Shown: positions 46,174 through 55,774, numbered from the stretch's first letter. The stretch is DNA of 64,000 nt from Bacteroides thetaiotaomicron VPI-5482 (GCF_000011065.1 NC_004663.1:5828001-5892000); one strand, 5' to 3'. Notes: generated from the letters alone by a model not told the origin. Numbers and translations: made by a program.

Positions 46174-46823
46174 TTCGCTTCGTTGTTTGTGTGAGACATA
46201 AGATATAAACGGTGTATAAGAGTGGCGATCAGACCGATATTCATTAGTATAAGAGTAATGAGGCACACGATCTGTTCATATCCCCAGTGAATGGTGCAGG
46301 TGGCAATCACAAAGCACAGTGTCAGTAAAGCCATGCGATGTTGCTTCGCCATCGGGCCGTTAAAGAAATGCTGTTGTGTCTTGTAAGCTCCTATCCAGCG
46401 GAAATAAGCGGTCATTACGGCAAGCAGGGCGGCAAGCCATCCCAGTTCTATCCCGAATCCTCCGGCTACATAGCCTACAGGAATGATAAACAAGGCATCG
46501 GCGAATCGGTCGGGCATATCATTGTATAAATCTCCGTTGGCACTTTTCTTTCCTCCTTCTATAGCCACCATTCCGTCAAACAGATTACATAGTAACCGCG
46601 ACTGCATACAGACGATGAACAGAATATAAGCGACGTATTTATTGAAATCGGGATAGATAACAGTGCCCGTCAGCAGAAGGCAACCAGCCAAAGCGAAGAA
46701 TACACTCATCATTGAAATCTGGTTGGGAGTGATGCCCCAACCGGTTAGTTTACGGGCGATAATGTTAGCCCAAGCGGTGTTTCGTGAGGCTATTTCCCGC
46801 CTTCCGTCGACTTCATGTTTCAT
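46170..46823 (-). CDS. CDP-alcohol phosphatidyltransferase
   Basis: This 217-residue membrane enzyme transfers a phosphatidyl group from CDP-diacylglycerol to an alcohol. The active-site pattern DG ... G ... D ... D is seen (LFDGMVAIEGGKKSANGD, then DMPDRFADA), with Gly in place of the usual Arg after the DGxxA. The acceptor alcohol is not identifiable. It is the first gene of the lipid-sigma operon. Confidence 0.85.
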   Translation of the reverse strand: MKHEVDGRREIASRNTAWANIIARKLTGWGITPNQISMMSVFFALAGCLLLTGTVIYPDFNKYVAYILFIVCMQSRLLCNLFDGMVAIEGGKKSANGDLYNDMPDRFADALFIIPVGYVAGGFGIELGWLAALLAVMTAYFRWIGAYKTQQHFFNGPMAKQHRMALLTLCFVIATCTIHWGYEQIVCLITLILMNIGLIATLIHRLYLMSHTNNEAK

Positions 46824-46845
46824 TTTTATGAATGTTTATTGTTCG

Positions 46846-46876
46846 CAAATATACACATCATCTTAGAAGCAGCAAA
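46846..46876 (-). promoter_or_regulatory. Consensus Bacteroides promoter of the lipid-sigma operon
   Basis: On the - strand TTTG (46873-46876), 19 bp, then TATATTTG (46846-46853): an exact match to TTTG-N19-TAnnTTTG. It lies 23 bp upstream of the first start codon. Confidence 0.75.
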
Positions 46877-47013
46877 AGAATGAAGGATTATTTTGAAAAG
46901 CGTGCTATTTTCAATGAAAATAAAAAAACTTCAGTTGGTTTATGGAATCCGTGTGGAATCTGCATCTCTATAGTAAAAGCGGATTAATTGTAACATTTTA
47001 AAAAGATAAAGTT

Positions 47014-48879
47014 ATGAAGACAAATCAACTCAGAGCAATGATGCTCACGGTGATGTTAGTGATTACTACATTGGGTGGTACGGTATGGGCACAGCCTTTG
47101 ATCGTAAAGGGAACGGTGACGGACGGATCAGACGGTTCGCCGTTGGTAGGATGTGCGGTGACGGTCAAGGGAACATCCCGTGGAGCTGTTACGAACCTAC
47201 AAGGGCAGTACAGGATTGAAGCAAACAAAGGGGAAACTCTTATCTTCAGCTATATTGGTTTTGATAAAGTGGAAAAAGTCGTATTCTCTGCAAAGATGGA
47301 CGTAAGTCTTAAGGCCAGTTCTGATGTATTGGAAGAATGTGTTGTCGTCGGATACGGCAGCCAGCGAAAGGTAGCTGTTACCGGTGCCATATCAACCGTC
47401 AATCTGGCAAGTCTCAGACACCCGTCCGTACGTATGGATGCAGTAAATACGGAAGAATATAAATCGATCAGTGAAAATGGTTTTAAGCAGGTAGGAGAAT
47501 CTCCGCTTTCTACTTTCTCTATTGATGTGGATGCCGCTTCTTACAGTAATATGCGTCGTATGATCAACAGTGGTACCTTGCCGGTGCCTGATGCTATCCG
47601 TACAGAAGAGTTAGTGAATTATTTCTCCTACGATTATGCGAAGCCGACCGGAAGCGATCCGGTGAAGATAACAATGGAAGCAGGTGTTTGCCCCTGGAAT
47701 GCTGATCATCGTCTGGTACGTATCGGACTGAAAGCAAGGGAAATTCCGACTGACAAACTTCCGGAATCTAATCTGGTATTCTTGATTGATGTATCCGGTT
47801 CTATGTGGGGACCTACCCGTCTGGATTTGGTGAAGTCATCTCTGAAGCTATTAGTTAATAACCTGCGTGAAAAAGATAAAGTTGCCATCGTTGTGTATGC
47901 AGGCAACGCCAGCGTAAAACTGGAATCTACTCCGGGCAGTGACAAACAGAAAATACGTGATGCGATAGATGAACTGACATCCGGTGGCTCTACGGCCGGC
48001 GGAGCAGGTATCCAACTGGCTTATAAAGTGGCTAAACAGAACTTCCTTCCTAAAGGAAACAATCGGATCATTCTTTGTTCCGATGGAGATTTCAATGTAG
48101 GTGTTTCTTCTGTGGAAGGTTTGGAACAGTTGATAGAAAAGGAACGTAAGAGCGGAGTATTCCTGAGTGTGCTAGGTTATGGAATGGGTAACTATAAAGA
48201 CAATAAAGGTCAGGCTTTAGCAGAAAAAGGGAATGGAAATCATGCTTATATCGATAATTTGCAGGAAGCCAATCGTGTCCTGGTGGGTGAGTTTGGCGCT
48301 ACGCTTCATACGGTGGCAAAGGACGTGAAACTGCAAGTGGAATTTAATCCGGCTCAGGTGCAGGCATATCGTCTGGTTGGTTATGAGAGCCGTTTGCTGA
48401 AAGACGAAGACTTTAATAATGACGCCAAAGATGCCGGAGAATTGGGAGCCGGACATACGGTGACAGCTTTCTATGAAGTGATTCCCGTAGGCGTAAAGAA
48501 TGACTACGTAGGAAAGATAGATGATCTGAAATATCAGAAGAAACAAAAAGAGACGGTGCAGCCGACCGGTTCTAATGAATTGCTGACCGTGAAACTGCGC
48601 TATAAAGCTCCGGATAAGGATGTCAGCAAAAAGATGGAAGTTCCCTTTGTGGATAATAAAGGAAATAATGTTTCTTCCGATTTCCGTTTCGCTTCTGCTG
48701 TGGCTATGTTCGGTCAGCTGCTTCGGGACTCTGACTTCAAAGGAGAGGCAAGCTATGATAAAGTGATCGGTCTTGCCAAGCAGGGACTGGATAATGATGA
48801 AAAAGGATACAGAAGAGAATTTATCCGTTTGGTAGAAACTGCCAAAGGGATGAAGCAGGAGAAAACCATAAGTGATTAA
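47014..48879 (+). CDS. Von Willebrand factor A (YfbK-type) protein with SusC-like N-terminal domain
   Basis: This 621-residue protein has a signal peptide (ending VWAQ), a CarboxypepD_reg-like domain (about 30-105) that ends VVVGYGSQRKVAVTGAIS, a YfbK N-terminal region (PLSTFSIDVDAASYSNMRRM), a VWA domain with MIDAS motif DVSGSMWG near residue 258, and a DUF3520-like C-terminus. The turn sequence is nearly the same as in the membrane hybrid of the sigma operon next door, although neither protein is a TonB receptor. It may bind metal-dependent partners at the cell envelope. Confidence 0.8.
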   Translation: MKTNQLRAMMLTVMLVITTLGGTVWAQPLIVKGTVTDGSDGSPLVGCAVTVKGTSRGAVTNLQGQYRIEANKGETLIFSYIGFDKVEKVVFSAKMDVSLKASSDVLEECVVVGYGSQRKVAVTGAISTVNLASLRHPSVRMDAVNTEEYKSISENGFKQVGESPLSTFSIDVDAASYSNMRRMINSGTLPVPDAIRTEELVNYFSYDYAKPTGSDPVKITMEAGVCPWNADHRLVRIGLKAREIPTDKLPESNLVFLIDVSGSMWGPTRLDLVKSSLKLLVNNLREKDKVAIVVYAGNASVKLESTPGSDKQKIRDAIDELTSGGSTAGGAGIQLAYKVAKQNFLPKGNNRIILCSDGDFNVGVSSVEGLEQLIEKERKSGVFLSVLGYGMGNYKDNKGQALAEKGNGNHAYIDNLQEANRVLVGEFGATLHTVAKDVKLQVEFNPAQVQAYRLVGYESRLLKDEDFNNDAKDAGELGAGHTVTAFYEVIPVGVKNDYVGKIDDLKYQKKQKETVQPTGSNELLTVKLRYKAPDKDVSKKMEVPFVDNKGNNVSSDFRFASAVAMFGQLLRDSDFKGEASYDKVIGLAKQGLDNDEKGYRREFIRLVETAKGMKQEKTISD

Positions 48880-48970
48880 CGGTTACAATTAGGAAAGAGT
48901 GTATAGATGCTATAGGAAGGTATCTAAGTGTTAAAGAATCAATTTAAAGGGCGGATTTATCTGCAATAGT

Positions 48971-49001
48971 TTTGCTAATAAACAAATGTTTATTATGTTT
49001 G
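48971..49001 (+). promoter_or_regulatory. Consensus Bacteroides promoter
   Basis: TTTG (48971-48974), 19 bp, then TATGTTTG (48994-49001). It lies 19 bp upstream of the small gene at 49020 and is an exact match to the consensus. Confidence 0.75.
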
Positions 49002-49019
49002 TACTGTGTTTTTAAAGCG

Positions 49020-49199
49020 ATGTTTGACAATCAGGAAGAGCTAAAGGCTCACATAGAGCATGTTAAGCGATGCTTGCAGTTCTATGCTCAAAGTGTGGAG
49101 GAATTGTTGAAGCAAGGATACCCACAAAGAGAGTTAGAGAGGTTGATCGATATTCAACTGGATAAGCTGATCGAACTCCTCAAACAACTGAAAGACTAA
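49020..49199 (+). CDS. Small helical protein of unknown function
   Basis: This 59-residue protein (MFDNQEELKAHIEHVKRCLQ) is predicted to be all helical with heptad leucines (IDIQLDKLIELLKQLKD), which favours a coiled coil. It has a consensus promoter and precedes a second small gene by 62 bp. No family is recognised. Confidence 0.6.
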   Translation: MFDNQEELKAHIEHVKRCLQFYAQSVEELLKQGYPQRELERLIDIQLDKLIELLKQLKD

Positions 49200-49261
49200 C
49201 ATTAACCTCCTCATGTATTGAGGGGCTGCTTTAAAAACTCAATCATATAAAAATGTTTGTT

Positions 49262-49696
49262 ATGGGAACAGATAGAGAGATAAATAATTTGTTGAATGAA
49301 TTTCTCCAGCTGGAGACAGATGAACAACGGAGACAGTTCCAGGGTAAAATAGCTCATACCTTATCAGGGAAAACGGAAGAGGAAAAACGTGAATTTGCTG
49401 AGATTCTTTCCAATAAAGCTCAGCAAACAATAGACCAGTCACAAGCGTTGATTGATGAATATGATTTCAAGCAAGCATTGAAAGATATTGTTCCGGCTAT
49501 TACTTGGTCTTATATTGCTGAAGAATATTTTAATAAGTCGCGTTCTTGGTTCAGTCAGCGTATGAATGGTTATCATGTTAATAACAAGGTTGCTACCTTT
49601 ACTGACGATGAAATTGATTTATTATCAGATAGTTTACTCGATTTGAGTGAACGAATAAAGAAAAGTGCTTTCCTCTTGAGGAAACATCGCCTTTAA
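49262..49696 (+). CDS. DUF5053-like small protein
   Basis: This 144-residue soluble, charged helical protein has the segment WSYIAEEYFNKSRSWFSQRM in its middle, which I associate with the DUF5053 family of Bacteroides; its function is unknown. An ATG three codons upstream (49253) is also possible. It is followed by a strong terminator. Confidence 0.65.
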   Translation: MGTDREINNLLNEFLQLETDEQRRQFQGKIAHTLSGKTEEEKREFAEILSNKAQQTIDQSQALIDEYDFKQALKDIVPAITWSYIAEEYFNKSRSWFSQRMNGYHVNNKVATFTDDEIDLLSDSLLDLSERIKKSAFLLRKHRL

Positions 49697-49714
49697 AAAC
49701 ACAACTTTCGAATG

Positions 49715-49748
49715 AAAGCGGCTTCCATATTAAATTGGAAGCCGCTTT
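49715..49748 (+). terminator. Terminator of the small-gene pair
   Basis: A perfect 13-bp stem (AAAGCGGCTTCCA/TGGAAGCCGCTTT) with an 8-base loop is followed by TT and an AT-rich stretch. Confidence 0.85.
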
Positions 49749-49757
49749 TTATATATA

Positions 49758-49791
49758 AAAATAGCTGTAAGCATTATACTTACAGCTATTT
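49758..49791 (-). terminator. Terminator of tRNA-Trp
   Basis: A 13-bp inverted repeat (AAATAGCTGTAAG/CTTACAGCTATTT) lies directly downstream of the tRNA on its strand and ends in a T/A-rich run. Confidence 0.7.
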
Positions 49792-49798
49792 GACCTTG

Positions 49799-49871
49799 CA
49801 CGGGAGGAGAGGCTCGAACTCCCGACACCCGGTTTTGGAGACCGGTGCTCTACCAACTGAGCTACTCCCGT
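49799..49871 (-). tRNA. tRNA-Trp (anticodon CCA)
   Basis: This 73-nt cloverleaf can be drawn: acceptor stem ACGGGAG/CTCCCGT with discriminator G, D-stem GCTC/GAGC, anticodon stem CCGGT/ACCGG with loop CTCCAAA (anticodon CCA), and T-stem GGGAG/CTCTC with loop TTCGAGC. The 3' CCA is not encoded, as is common in Bacteroides. Confidence 0.95.
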
Positions 49872-49936
49872 GTTTGCGGCTGCAAAGGTAGTATAAACTT
49901 CCGAACCAGCAAATATTAGGGTAAATAAATTTCCAA

Positions 49937-50290
49937 TTATTTTAATTTTTCCCATTCATCGGGCTTAAAACCTACCAGAACGAAACTGTCTGTCACTACT
50001 AACGGGCGTTTCACCAGCTTACCGTTTGTTGCCAGCAATGCGATTTGTTCTTCCTCAGTCATGGAAGGCAGCTTTTCGCTCAGTTTCAGCTCTTTATATA
50101 CCAAACCACTTGTGTTGAAGAATTTCTTTATTGGCAATCCACTTCGTGGAATCCATGCTTTCAACTCTTCCACCGTAGGGTTATCTTCCACAATGAGCCG
50201 GTTAGTGTACTCAATGTTATTTTCGATTAGCCATTTCTTAGCTTTCTGGCATGTACTGCACGCCGGATATTGCAAAAATAAAGGTGTCAT
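49937..50290 (-). CDS. Spx/MgsR/ArsC-like protein
   Basis: This 117-residue thioredoxin-fold protein has a CSTC motif near its N-terminus (YPACSTCQKAKKWL) and the ArsC/Spx-type RPLVVTDSFVLVGFKPDEWE ending. Members are arsenate reductases or redox-controlled regulators; the CxxC pair resembles Spx. No arsenic genes surround it, so a regulatory or general redox role is more likely. Confidence 0.8.
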   Translation of the reverse strand: MTPLFLQYPACSTCQKAKKWLIENNIEYTNRLIVEDNPTVEELKAWIPRSGLPIKKFFNTSGLVYKELKLSEKLPSMTEEEQIALLATNGKLVKRPLVVTDSFVLVGFKPDEWEKLK

Positions 50291-50344
50291 ACTATATACT
50301 ATTTATCGATTAATATCTAATACTTATTACTTAATACCTATTAC

Positions 50345-50929
50345 TTAAATTACCATCTGCAAATCCTGATACATAATCCGATAGGCGGCGGCTTTTTTAT
50401 CTAATGCAAGCGGGTACGCCCGTGAGGAAGAAGGCATCCGGTAGAGTCTCATCGCCCGTCCTTCAAACACAAATTCGGCATAGTCTCCTACTTTCGGTTC
50501 TTCCACTTCCAGTTGTGCACGGAGCGTATCCGTTGCCTTCTGTCCGGTGGTGACGATCGCTCTGCATTCGGGCAGTTGGCGGAGTAATGCAGCAATGTCC
50601 GTCGGTTGCACCACTTCCAGAAATTTGTCCGAAGCGTTATCCTGCAAACGCCGGATAGATGAGGCTGTATCGAACAGGGCGATTCCTTTTTCATTCAGGA
50701 AGTCAATAATCTGTTCCCGGCAGAATGCTTTCCGCGTATCGTTCAGAAAGTGATCTTTGTCTCCGAAAAACAAGAGTCCGACAATGCGCCACATATCATT
50801 GTTCAGGTTCGGATAATAAAAATCCATCGACCACCGTTTTCTTTGTGGCGGAAAACTTCCCAGCATCAGCAACTTTGCTTTTGGTGGGAGAAAGGGTTTT
50901 AAAGGATGTTTTTCGATTTCAATCTCCAT
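50345..50929 (-). CDS. Uracil-DNA glycosylase superfamily protein
   Basis: This 194-residue protein has LLMLGSFPPQRKRWSMDFYY, where the GSFPP block replaces the usual UDG-type GxxPG loop, and later VTTGQKATDTLR and YRMPSSSRA, the motif 2-like loop. These fit mug/UDG-like base-excision enzymes. Substrate specificity is not obvious. The start at 50929 (MEIEIEKHP) is chosen over an earlier in-frame ATG at 50998. Confidence 0.7.
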   Translation of the reverse strand: MEIEIEKHPLKPFLPPKAKLLMLGSFPPQRKRWSMDFYYPNLNNDMWRIVGLLFFGDKDHFLNDTRKAFCREQIIDFLNEKGIALFDTASSIRRLQDNASDKFLEVVQPTDIAALLRQLPECRAIVTTGQKATDTLRAQLEVEEPKVGDYAEFVFEGRAMRLYRMPSSSRAYPLALDKKAAAYRIMYQDLQMVI

Positions 50930-51015
50930 ATTGATGTAATTTCCTACAAAAATAACGAATCTATTCTTTTCCTTCAAAATAGTTGCGGAAAAAAACAAAT
51001 TTAAAAATATTTGGC

Positions 51016-51023
51016 TATTTTTG
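51016..51023 (+). promoter_or_regulatory. -7 box of the SusCD operon
   Basis: TATTTTTG matches TAnnTTTG. An in-frame ATG at 51031 (GAGATGGTG) is off-frame with the SusC gene; the start at 51054 is the first good in-frame codon after the transcription start. Confidence 0.6.
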
Positions 51024-51053
51024 CACGGAGATGGTGAAAAACAACTTATTGAA

Positions 51054-54000
51054 ATGCTGTTGAAAACAAGAATAATTATAAGTTGCTGTTTTATAAGCTT
51101 GTTATCTTTCTTTGAAGAAGATTGTTATGCTTCACGGCCGGGGTCGAAAGAATGTGTGAAAGTCTCCTCTGCCAGTTTTACGGTAAGGGGGCGGGTCATC
51201 GATACCTATGGTGAACCACTTATCGGAGCGACAATCAGAGAGAAAGGCGGAGCGAATGGAACAGTGACAGATGTGGAGGGGAATTTCTTTTTATTCGTTC
51301 CGGATAGTGCTGTTCTGCAAATTTCTTTCGTAGGTTACGAGTCTCAGGAAGTCAGTGTAAAGGGTAGGTCAATGCTTGAAGTATGTCTGAAAGAAAATAT
51401 TCTGCTGCTTGACCACGTGATTGTAACTGCTTTGGGACTTGAAAAGAAAGAATCCTCTTTGGCTTATGCCGTGCAAAAGGTGAGGGGAGAAGAACTGAAT
51501 CGTGTGAAAGAAGTGAATATGATCACGGCTTTGGCAGGAAAGGCAGCCGGTGTACAGGTCAGCAAGAACTCTTCCGGCATGGGCGGATCGGCGAAAGTCA
51601 GTATCCGTGGGGTGCGGTCGGTGGCCGGTGATAATCAGCCTCTGTATGTGATAGATGGTGTCCCCATGCTAAATTCTACTTCGGAACAGGCTTATTCGGC
51701 TATCGGCGGTACGGCAAATGCCGGCAACAGGGACGGAGGCGACGGCATCTCGAATCTGAATCCGGAGGACGTGGAAAGTATCAGCATCCTGAAAGGAGCT
51801 CCTGCCGCAGCCCTGTATGGTAGCCAGGCGGCCAACGGAGTCATTCTTATTACTACAAAGAAAGGAAATACCGTAGGACGGAGGGATATTCATTTCTCTA
51901 CCGGACTGACTTTTGAAAAGGCTTTTTCTCTGCCTGAAATGCAGAACAGCTACGGAGTAAGTGATGTAACAGACAGTTGGGGAGAAAAAGAAAATCTGAC
52001 GGTTTACGATAATTTGGGTGACTTTTTCCGTACCGGACTGACGTCGATCACTTCTGTATCCGTCAACTCAGGAAATGACAAGCTACAAACATATTTCTCC
52101 TATGCCAACACCACCGGTCGCGGTATTCTGAATGAAAATAAACTCTCCAAACACAATATCAATCTGAGAGAGACCGCCGTCCTCTTCAACAGCAGGCTGA
52201 AACTGGACGGTAACGTGAATGTCATGAAGCAGACGGTGAAGAATAAACCCGTATCGGGAGGCTTTTATATGAATCCGCTGGTAGGGCTCTACCGTTTTCC
52301 TCGTGGCGAGGGCTTGTCTTATTATAAGGAGAACTATGAACGTTATGACGAGGACAGAAAGCTGAATACACAAAACTGGCATACTTTTACCGAAGACTTT
52401 GAACAGAATCCGTATTGGATACAAAACCGCATACAGAGTAAGGATGCACGTATCCGCCTGCTCCTTTCCCTTTCTGCCAATTTGAAAGTCACTGATTGGC
52501 TGACACTTCAGGCTCGTGGCAATCTGGATCACTCAGCCGATAAACTGCGTCAGAAATTTTATGCCTCCACCGCTACGGCACTCTGTGGGATGAACGGGCG
52601 CTATATTGAAATGGATTATCAGGAAACGCAGATGTACGGAGACGTGATGGCGATGGTCAAGAAGCAACTGAATGACTTCACATTGGACGTAGCCATTGGC
52701 GGCAGTATCAATGACAGAATCACTAACTCCACTCGCATTGATTCGAAGAATGCTTCGTTGAAATATGCCAATGTGTTCAATCTTGCCAATATCGTGATGA
52801 GCAGTTCTGCCAGTATCGATCAGAAAATAGATGCCCATTACCAACTGCAATCGGTCTTTGCGACGGCACAGATTGGCTATAAAGAAGGAGTCTTCCTTGA
52901 CCTGACCGCACGTAACGACTGGTCGTCTACGCTGGCTTACACGAAATATGAGAAGAAAGGATTCTTTTATCCTTCCGTCGGTGTCTCTTTCCTTCCGGAT
53001 AAGTGGGTAAAGATGCCCGAATGGGTTTCGTTCTCGAAGTTGCGCGGTGCTTATAGTATCGTAGGCAACGGGGTGCCTCCTTTTATCACTTACCCTGTTT
53101 CGTATGTGACTGCCGGTGGAGAGATACTGGCAAGCGATGCGGCCCCTTTCGCCGAGATGAAACCGGAAATGACGCATTCCGTCGAATTGGGCATGGAATG
53201 GAAGTTCTTGCAGCACCGCCTCGGATTAAATCTGACCTATTACCGTACCGACACGTATGAGCAGTTCTTCAAACTGCCTGCGCTTGCGGGGGATAAGTAT
53301 GCCTATCGATACGTCAACGCCGGAGATATCCGGAATCAGGGATGGGAGATAACGCTGGATGCCACTCCGGTACTGACCCCCGACTTCACGTGGAAGACCT
53401 CTCTCAACTTCTCTGCCAATAAGAATAAGATTGTAGAACTTCATGAAGAACTGAAAGAATTTGTTTACGGACCTACCAGCTTCTCGTCCAGTTATGCGAT
53501 GAAACTGGTGAAAGGCGGCTCTATCGGCGATATTTACGGTAAAGCCTTTATACGTGATGAAGCAGGCAGCATCGTTTATGGAACGGACGGAGACTATAAA
53601 GGACTTCCGTTGGTCGAAGGCGACGGAAATACCGTAAAGGTGGGCAATGCCAATCCGGATTTTATGCTGGGATGGAATCATTCCTTCTCCTACAAAGGTT
53701 TTAGCCTTTACTTCCTGCTTGACTGGCGCTATGGAGGTGAAGTCCTTTCGCAGACCCAGGCGGAGATGGACCTCTATGGAGTATCGAAAGCGACGGCACA
53801 AGCCCGTGATAAAGGATATGTTTCGCTGGAAGGCCAGCAAATAAGCGATGTCAAAGGATTCTATAAGAATGTAGTGGGCGGACGTGCCGGAGTGACGGAA
53901 TACTATATGTATGACGCTACCAACCTACGGTTGCGGGAAATATCGCTGAGTTATAGCTTCCCCCGAAAATGGGTACAGAAAACGAATTGTCTGAAAGACC

Positions 54001-54161
54001 TGCAACTTTCTTTTGTAGCCCGCAACCTTTGTTTTCTGTACAAGAAAGCGCCTTTCGATCCCGATCTGGTACTTTCTACAGGCAATGACAATCAGGGAAT
54101 TGAAGTGTTCGGTATGCCTACCACCCGCAGTCTGGGCTTTACTTTGACATGTGAATTTTAA
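51054..54161 (+). CDS. SusC/RagA-type TonB-dependent outer-membrane transporter
   Basis: This protein of about 1035 residues has a signal peptide, a CarboxypepD_reg-like N-terminal domain (VRGRVIDTYGEPLIGATIRE), a plug (ALAGKAAGVQVSKNSSGMGG, then SIRGVRSVAGDNQPLYVIDG) and a 22-strand barrel ending GFTLTCEF. Such proteins form the uptake channel with a SusD lid. The gene is followed by susD 17 bp downstream. No glycoside hydrolase is nearby; the purine-type permease and Tsx-like barrel downstream point to a small non-glycan nutrient. Confidence 0.93.
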   Translation: MLLKTRIIISCCFISLLSFFEEDCYASRPGSKECVKVSSASFTVRGRVIDTYGEPLIGATIREKGGANGTVTDVEGNFFLFVPDSAVLQISFVGYESQEVSVKGRSMLEVCLKENILLLDHVIVTALGLEKKESSLAYAVQKVRGEELNRVKEVNMITALAGKAAGVQVSKNSSGMGGSAKVSIRGVRSVAGDNQPLYVIDGVPMLNSTSEQAYSAIGGTANAGNRDGGDGISNLNPEDVESISILKGAPAAALYGSQAANGVILITTKKGNTVGRRDIHFSTGLTFEKAFSLPEMQNSYGVSDVTDSWGEKENLTVYDNLGDFFRTGLTSITSVSVNSGNDKLQTYFSYANTTGRGILNENKLSKHNINLRETAVLFNSRLKLDGNVNVMKQTVKNKPVSGGFYMNPLVGLYRFPRGEGLSYYKENYERYDEDRKLNTQNWHTFTEDFEQNPYWIQNRIQSKDARIRLLLSLSANLKVTDWLTLQARGNLDHSADKLRQKFYASTATALCGMNGRYIEMDYQETQMYGDVMAMVKKQLNDFTLDVAIGGSINDRITNSTRIDSKNASLKYANVFNLANIVMSSSASIDQKIDAHYQLQSVFATAQIGYKEGVFLDLTARNDWSSTLAYTKYEKKGFFYPSVGVSFLPDKWVKMPEWVSFSKLRGAYSIVGNGVPPFITYPVSYVTAGGEILASDAAPFAEMKPEMTHSVELGMEWKFLQHRLGLNLTYYRTDTYEQFFKLPALAGDKYAYRYVNAGDIRNQGWEITLDATPVLTPDFTWKTSLNFSANKNKIVELHEELKEFVYGPTSFSSSYAMKLVKGGSIGDIYGKAFIRDEAGSIVYGTDGDYKGLPLVEGDGNTVKVGNANPDFMLGWNHSFSYKGFSLYFLLDWRYGGEVLSQTQAEMDLYGVSKATAQARDKGYVSLEGQQISDVKGFYKNVVGGRAGVTEYYMYDATNLRLREISLSYSFPRKWVQKTNCLKDLQLSFVARNLCFLYKKAPFDPDLVLSTGNDNQGIEVFGMPTTRSLGFTLTCEF

Positions 54162-54178
54162 GAGTAGGAGGGAAGACG

Positions 54179-55774
54179 ATGAAGAAAAAACATATTTATA
54201 TATACTTGCTGGGGATGCTGCTGCTTTCTGTTGGCTGTACAGGGAAATTCCGTGAATTTAATACCGACCAGTCGGGAGTTACGGACGATGATTTGCTGAT
54301 TGACGACAATGGTTACGGTATTCGTCTGGGGATTATCCAGCAAGGCATCTACTTTAACTACGATTTCGGTAAAGGCAAGAACTGGCCTTTCCAGTTGATA
54401 CAGAATCTGAACGCGGATATGTTCTCCGGTTATATGCACGACGGAAAACCCTTGAACGGAGGTACGCATAACTCGGATTATAATATGCAGGATGGCTGGA
54501 ACAGCGCCATGTGGACACATATGTATTCGTATATCTTTCCACAAATCTACCAGTCGGAGAATGCCACCCGTGATACGGAACCTGCCTTGTTCGGCATTAC
54601 CAAAGTGCTGAAAGTGGAAGTCATGCACCGTGTGACAGATTATTACGGCCCTGTTATTTATAAGAATTTCGCGAATGCCCAGAATCAATATCGCCCTGAT
54701 ACGCAGAAAGAAGTCTACTATGAGTTCTTTAATGAACTCGATTCGGCTGTTGTCTCTCTTGCCGATTATATAGAAAAGAAGCCCGAATCTAATGGATTCA
54801 CCCGCTTTGATATCTTGCTGGACGGTCAATATTCCTCCTGGATCAAGTTTGCCAATTCGTTGCGTATGCGTCTGGCAATGCGTATTTCTGCGGTTGATCC
54901 GGATAAGGCACGCACCGAGTTCCTGAAAGGACTGGAAAATGAATTTGGTGTTTTTGAAGCGGAAGATGAACGGGTAGCGGTCTCTACGAAATCCGGATTC
55001 ACGAATCCGTTGGGAGAACTCAACCGGGTATGGAATGAAACTTATATGAGCGCTGCAATGGAATCTATTCTGACAGGCTACGATGATCCCCGACTGAAAG
55101 TTTACTTTGAAACCTGTACCGACAAAGCGTATGCAGGAGAGTACCGCGGCATCCGTCAGGGAACCTGCTTTGCGCACAATCATTATGCAGGCTTATCCAA
55201 ATTGTCCGTCGACCAGAGTACGGATGCCCCATTGATGAGTTCCGCTGAAATCTGGTTTCTCCGTGCCGAAGCTGCTTTGCGCGGATGGATACCGGAGGAT
55301 GAAGAAGAATGTTATCAAAACGGAATAAAGGCGTCTCTTCATCAACGCGGCATTTATCAGATGGACGACTATCTGAACAGTGAGCGGACAGCTGCCGATT
55401 TCATCGACACACAAGACCCCGAAAATAACATTCCTGCCCGTTGCCTGGTTTCTCCTAAATGGAATCCCGCAGACGACAAGGAAATAAAGCTGGAAAAGAT
55501 CATTACGCAGAAATGGATAGCCTTATTCCCGGAAGGTTGCGAGGCATGGGCGGAACAGCGTCGCACGGGATATCCCCGCCTGTTTCCGGTACGCTTCAAC
55601 CATAGCAGGAACGGATGTATCGACACGGAGACAATGGTACGTCGCCTCAACTTCCCCGGCACGCTGCAAACCGAAGACAGAGAGCAATACCTGGCTCTTG
55701 TGGAGGCTCTGGGCGGACCCGATCATGGAGGTACCCGATTGTGGTGGGATACAGGAAATAATAGTCTGGATTAA
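54179..55774 (+). CDS. SusD/RagB-like nutrient-binding lipoprotein (SusD-like_2 type)
   Basis: This 531-residue lipoprotein (lipobox LLLSVGC, cysteine near residue 20) has a tetratricopeptide-like helical fold: VMHRVTDYYGPVIYK, MSSAEIWFLRAEAALRGW and EGCEAWAEQRRTGYPRLFPV. It covers the extracellular mouth of the SusC channel and captures substrate. It belongs to the SusD-like_2 branch rather than the classical starch SusD. Confidence 0.9.
   Translation: MKKKHIYIYLLGMLLLSVGCTGKFREFNTDQSGVTDDDLLIDDNGYGIRLGIIQQGIYFNYDFGKGKNWPFQLIQNLNADMFSGYMHDGKPLNGGTHNSDYNMQDGWNSAMWTHMYSYIFPQIYQSENATRDTEPALFGITKVLKVEVMHRVTDYYGPVIYKNFANAQNQYRPDTQKEVYYEFFNELDSAVVSLADYIEKKPESNGFTRFDILLDGQYSSWIKFANSLRMRLAMRISAVDPDKARTEFLKGLENEFGVFEAEDERVAVSTKSGFTNPLGELNRVWNETYMSAAMESILTGYDDPRLKVYFETCTDKAYAGEYRGIRQGTCFAHNHYAGLSKLSVDQSTDAPLMSSAEIWFLRAEAALRGWIPEDEEECYQNGIKASLHQRGIYQMDDYLNSERTAADFIDTQDPENNIPARCLVSPKWNPADDKEIKLEKIITQKWIALFPEGCEAWAEQRRTGYPRLFPVRFNHSRNGCIDTETMVRRLNFPGTLQTEDREQYLALVEALGGPDHGGTRLWWDTGNNSLD

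Noticed and set aside
54158..55183. Long open frame of 341 codons antisense to the susD gene
   Set aside because: It lies wholly within a strongly supported coding gene, has no recognisable family and no ribosome site; an antisense by-product of codon bias.
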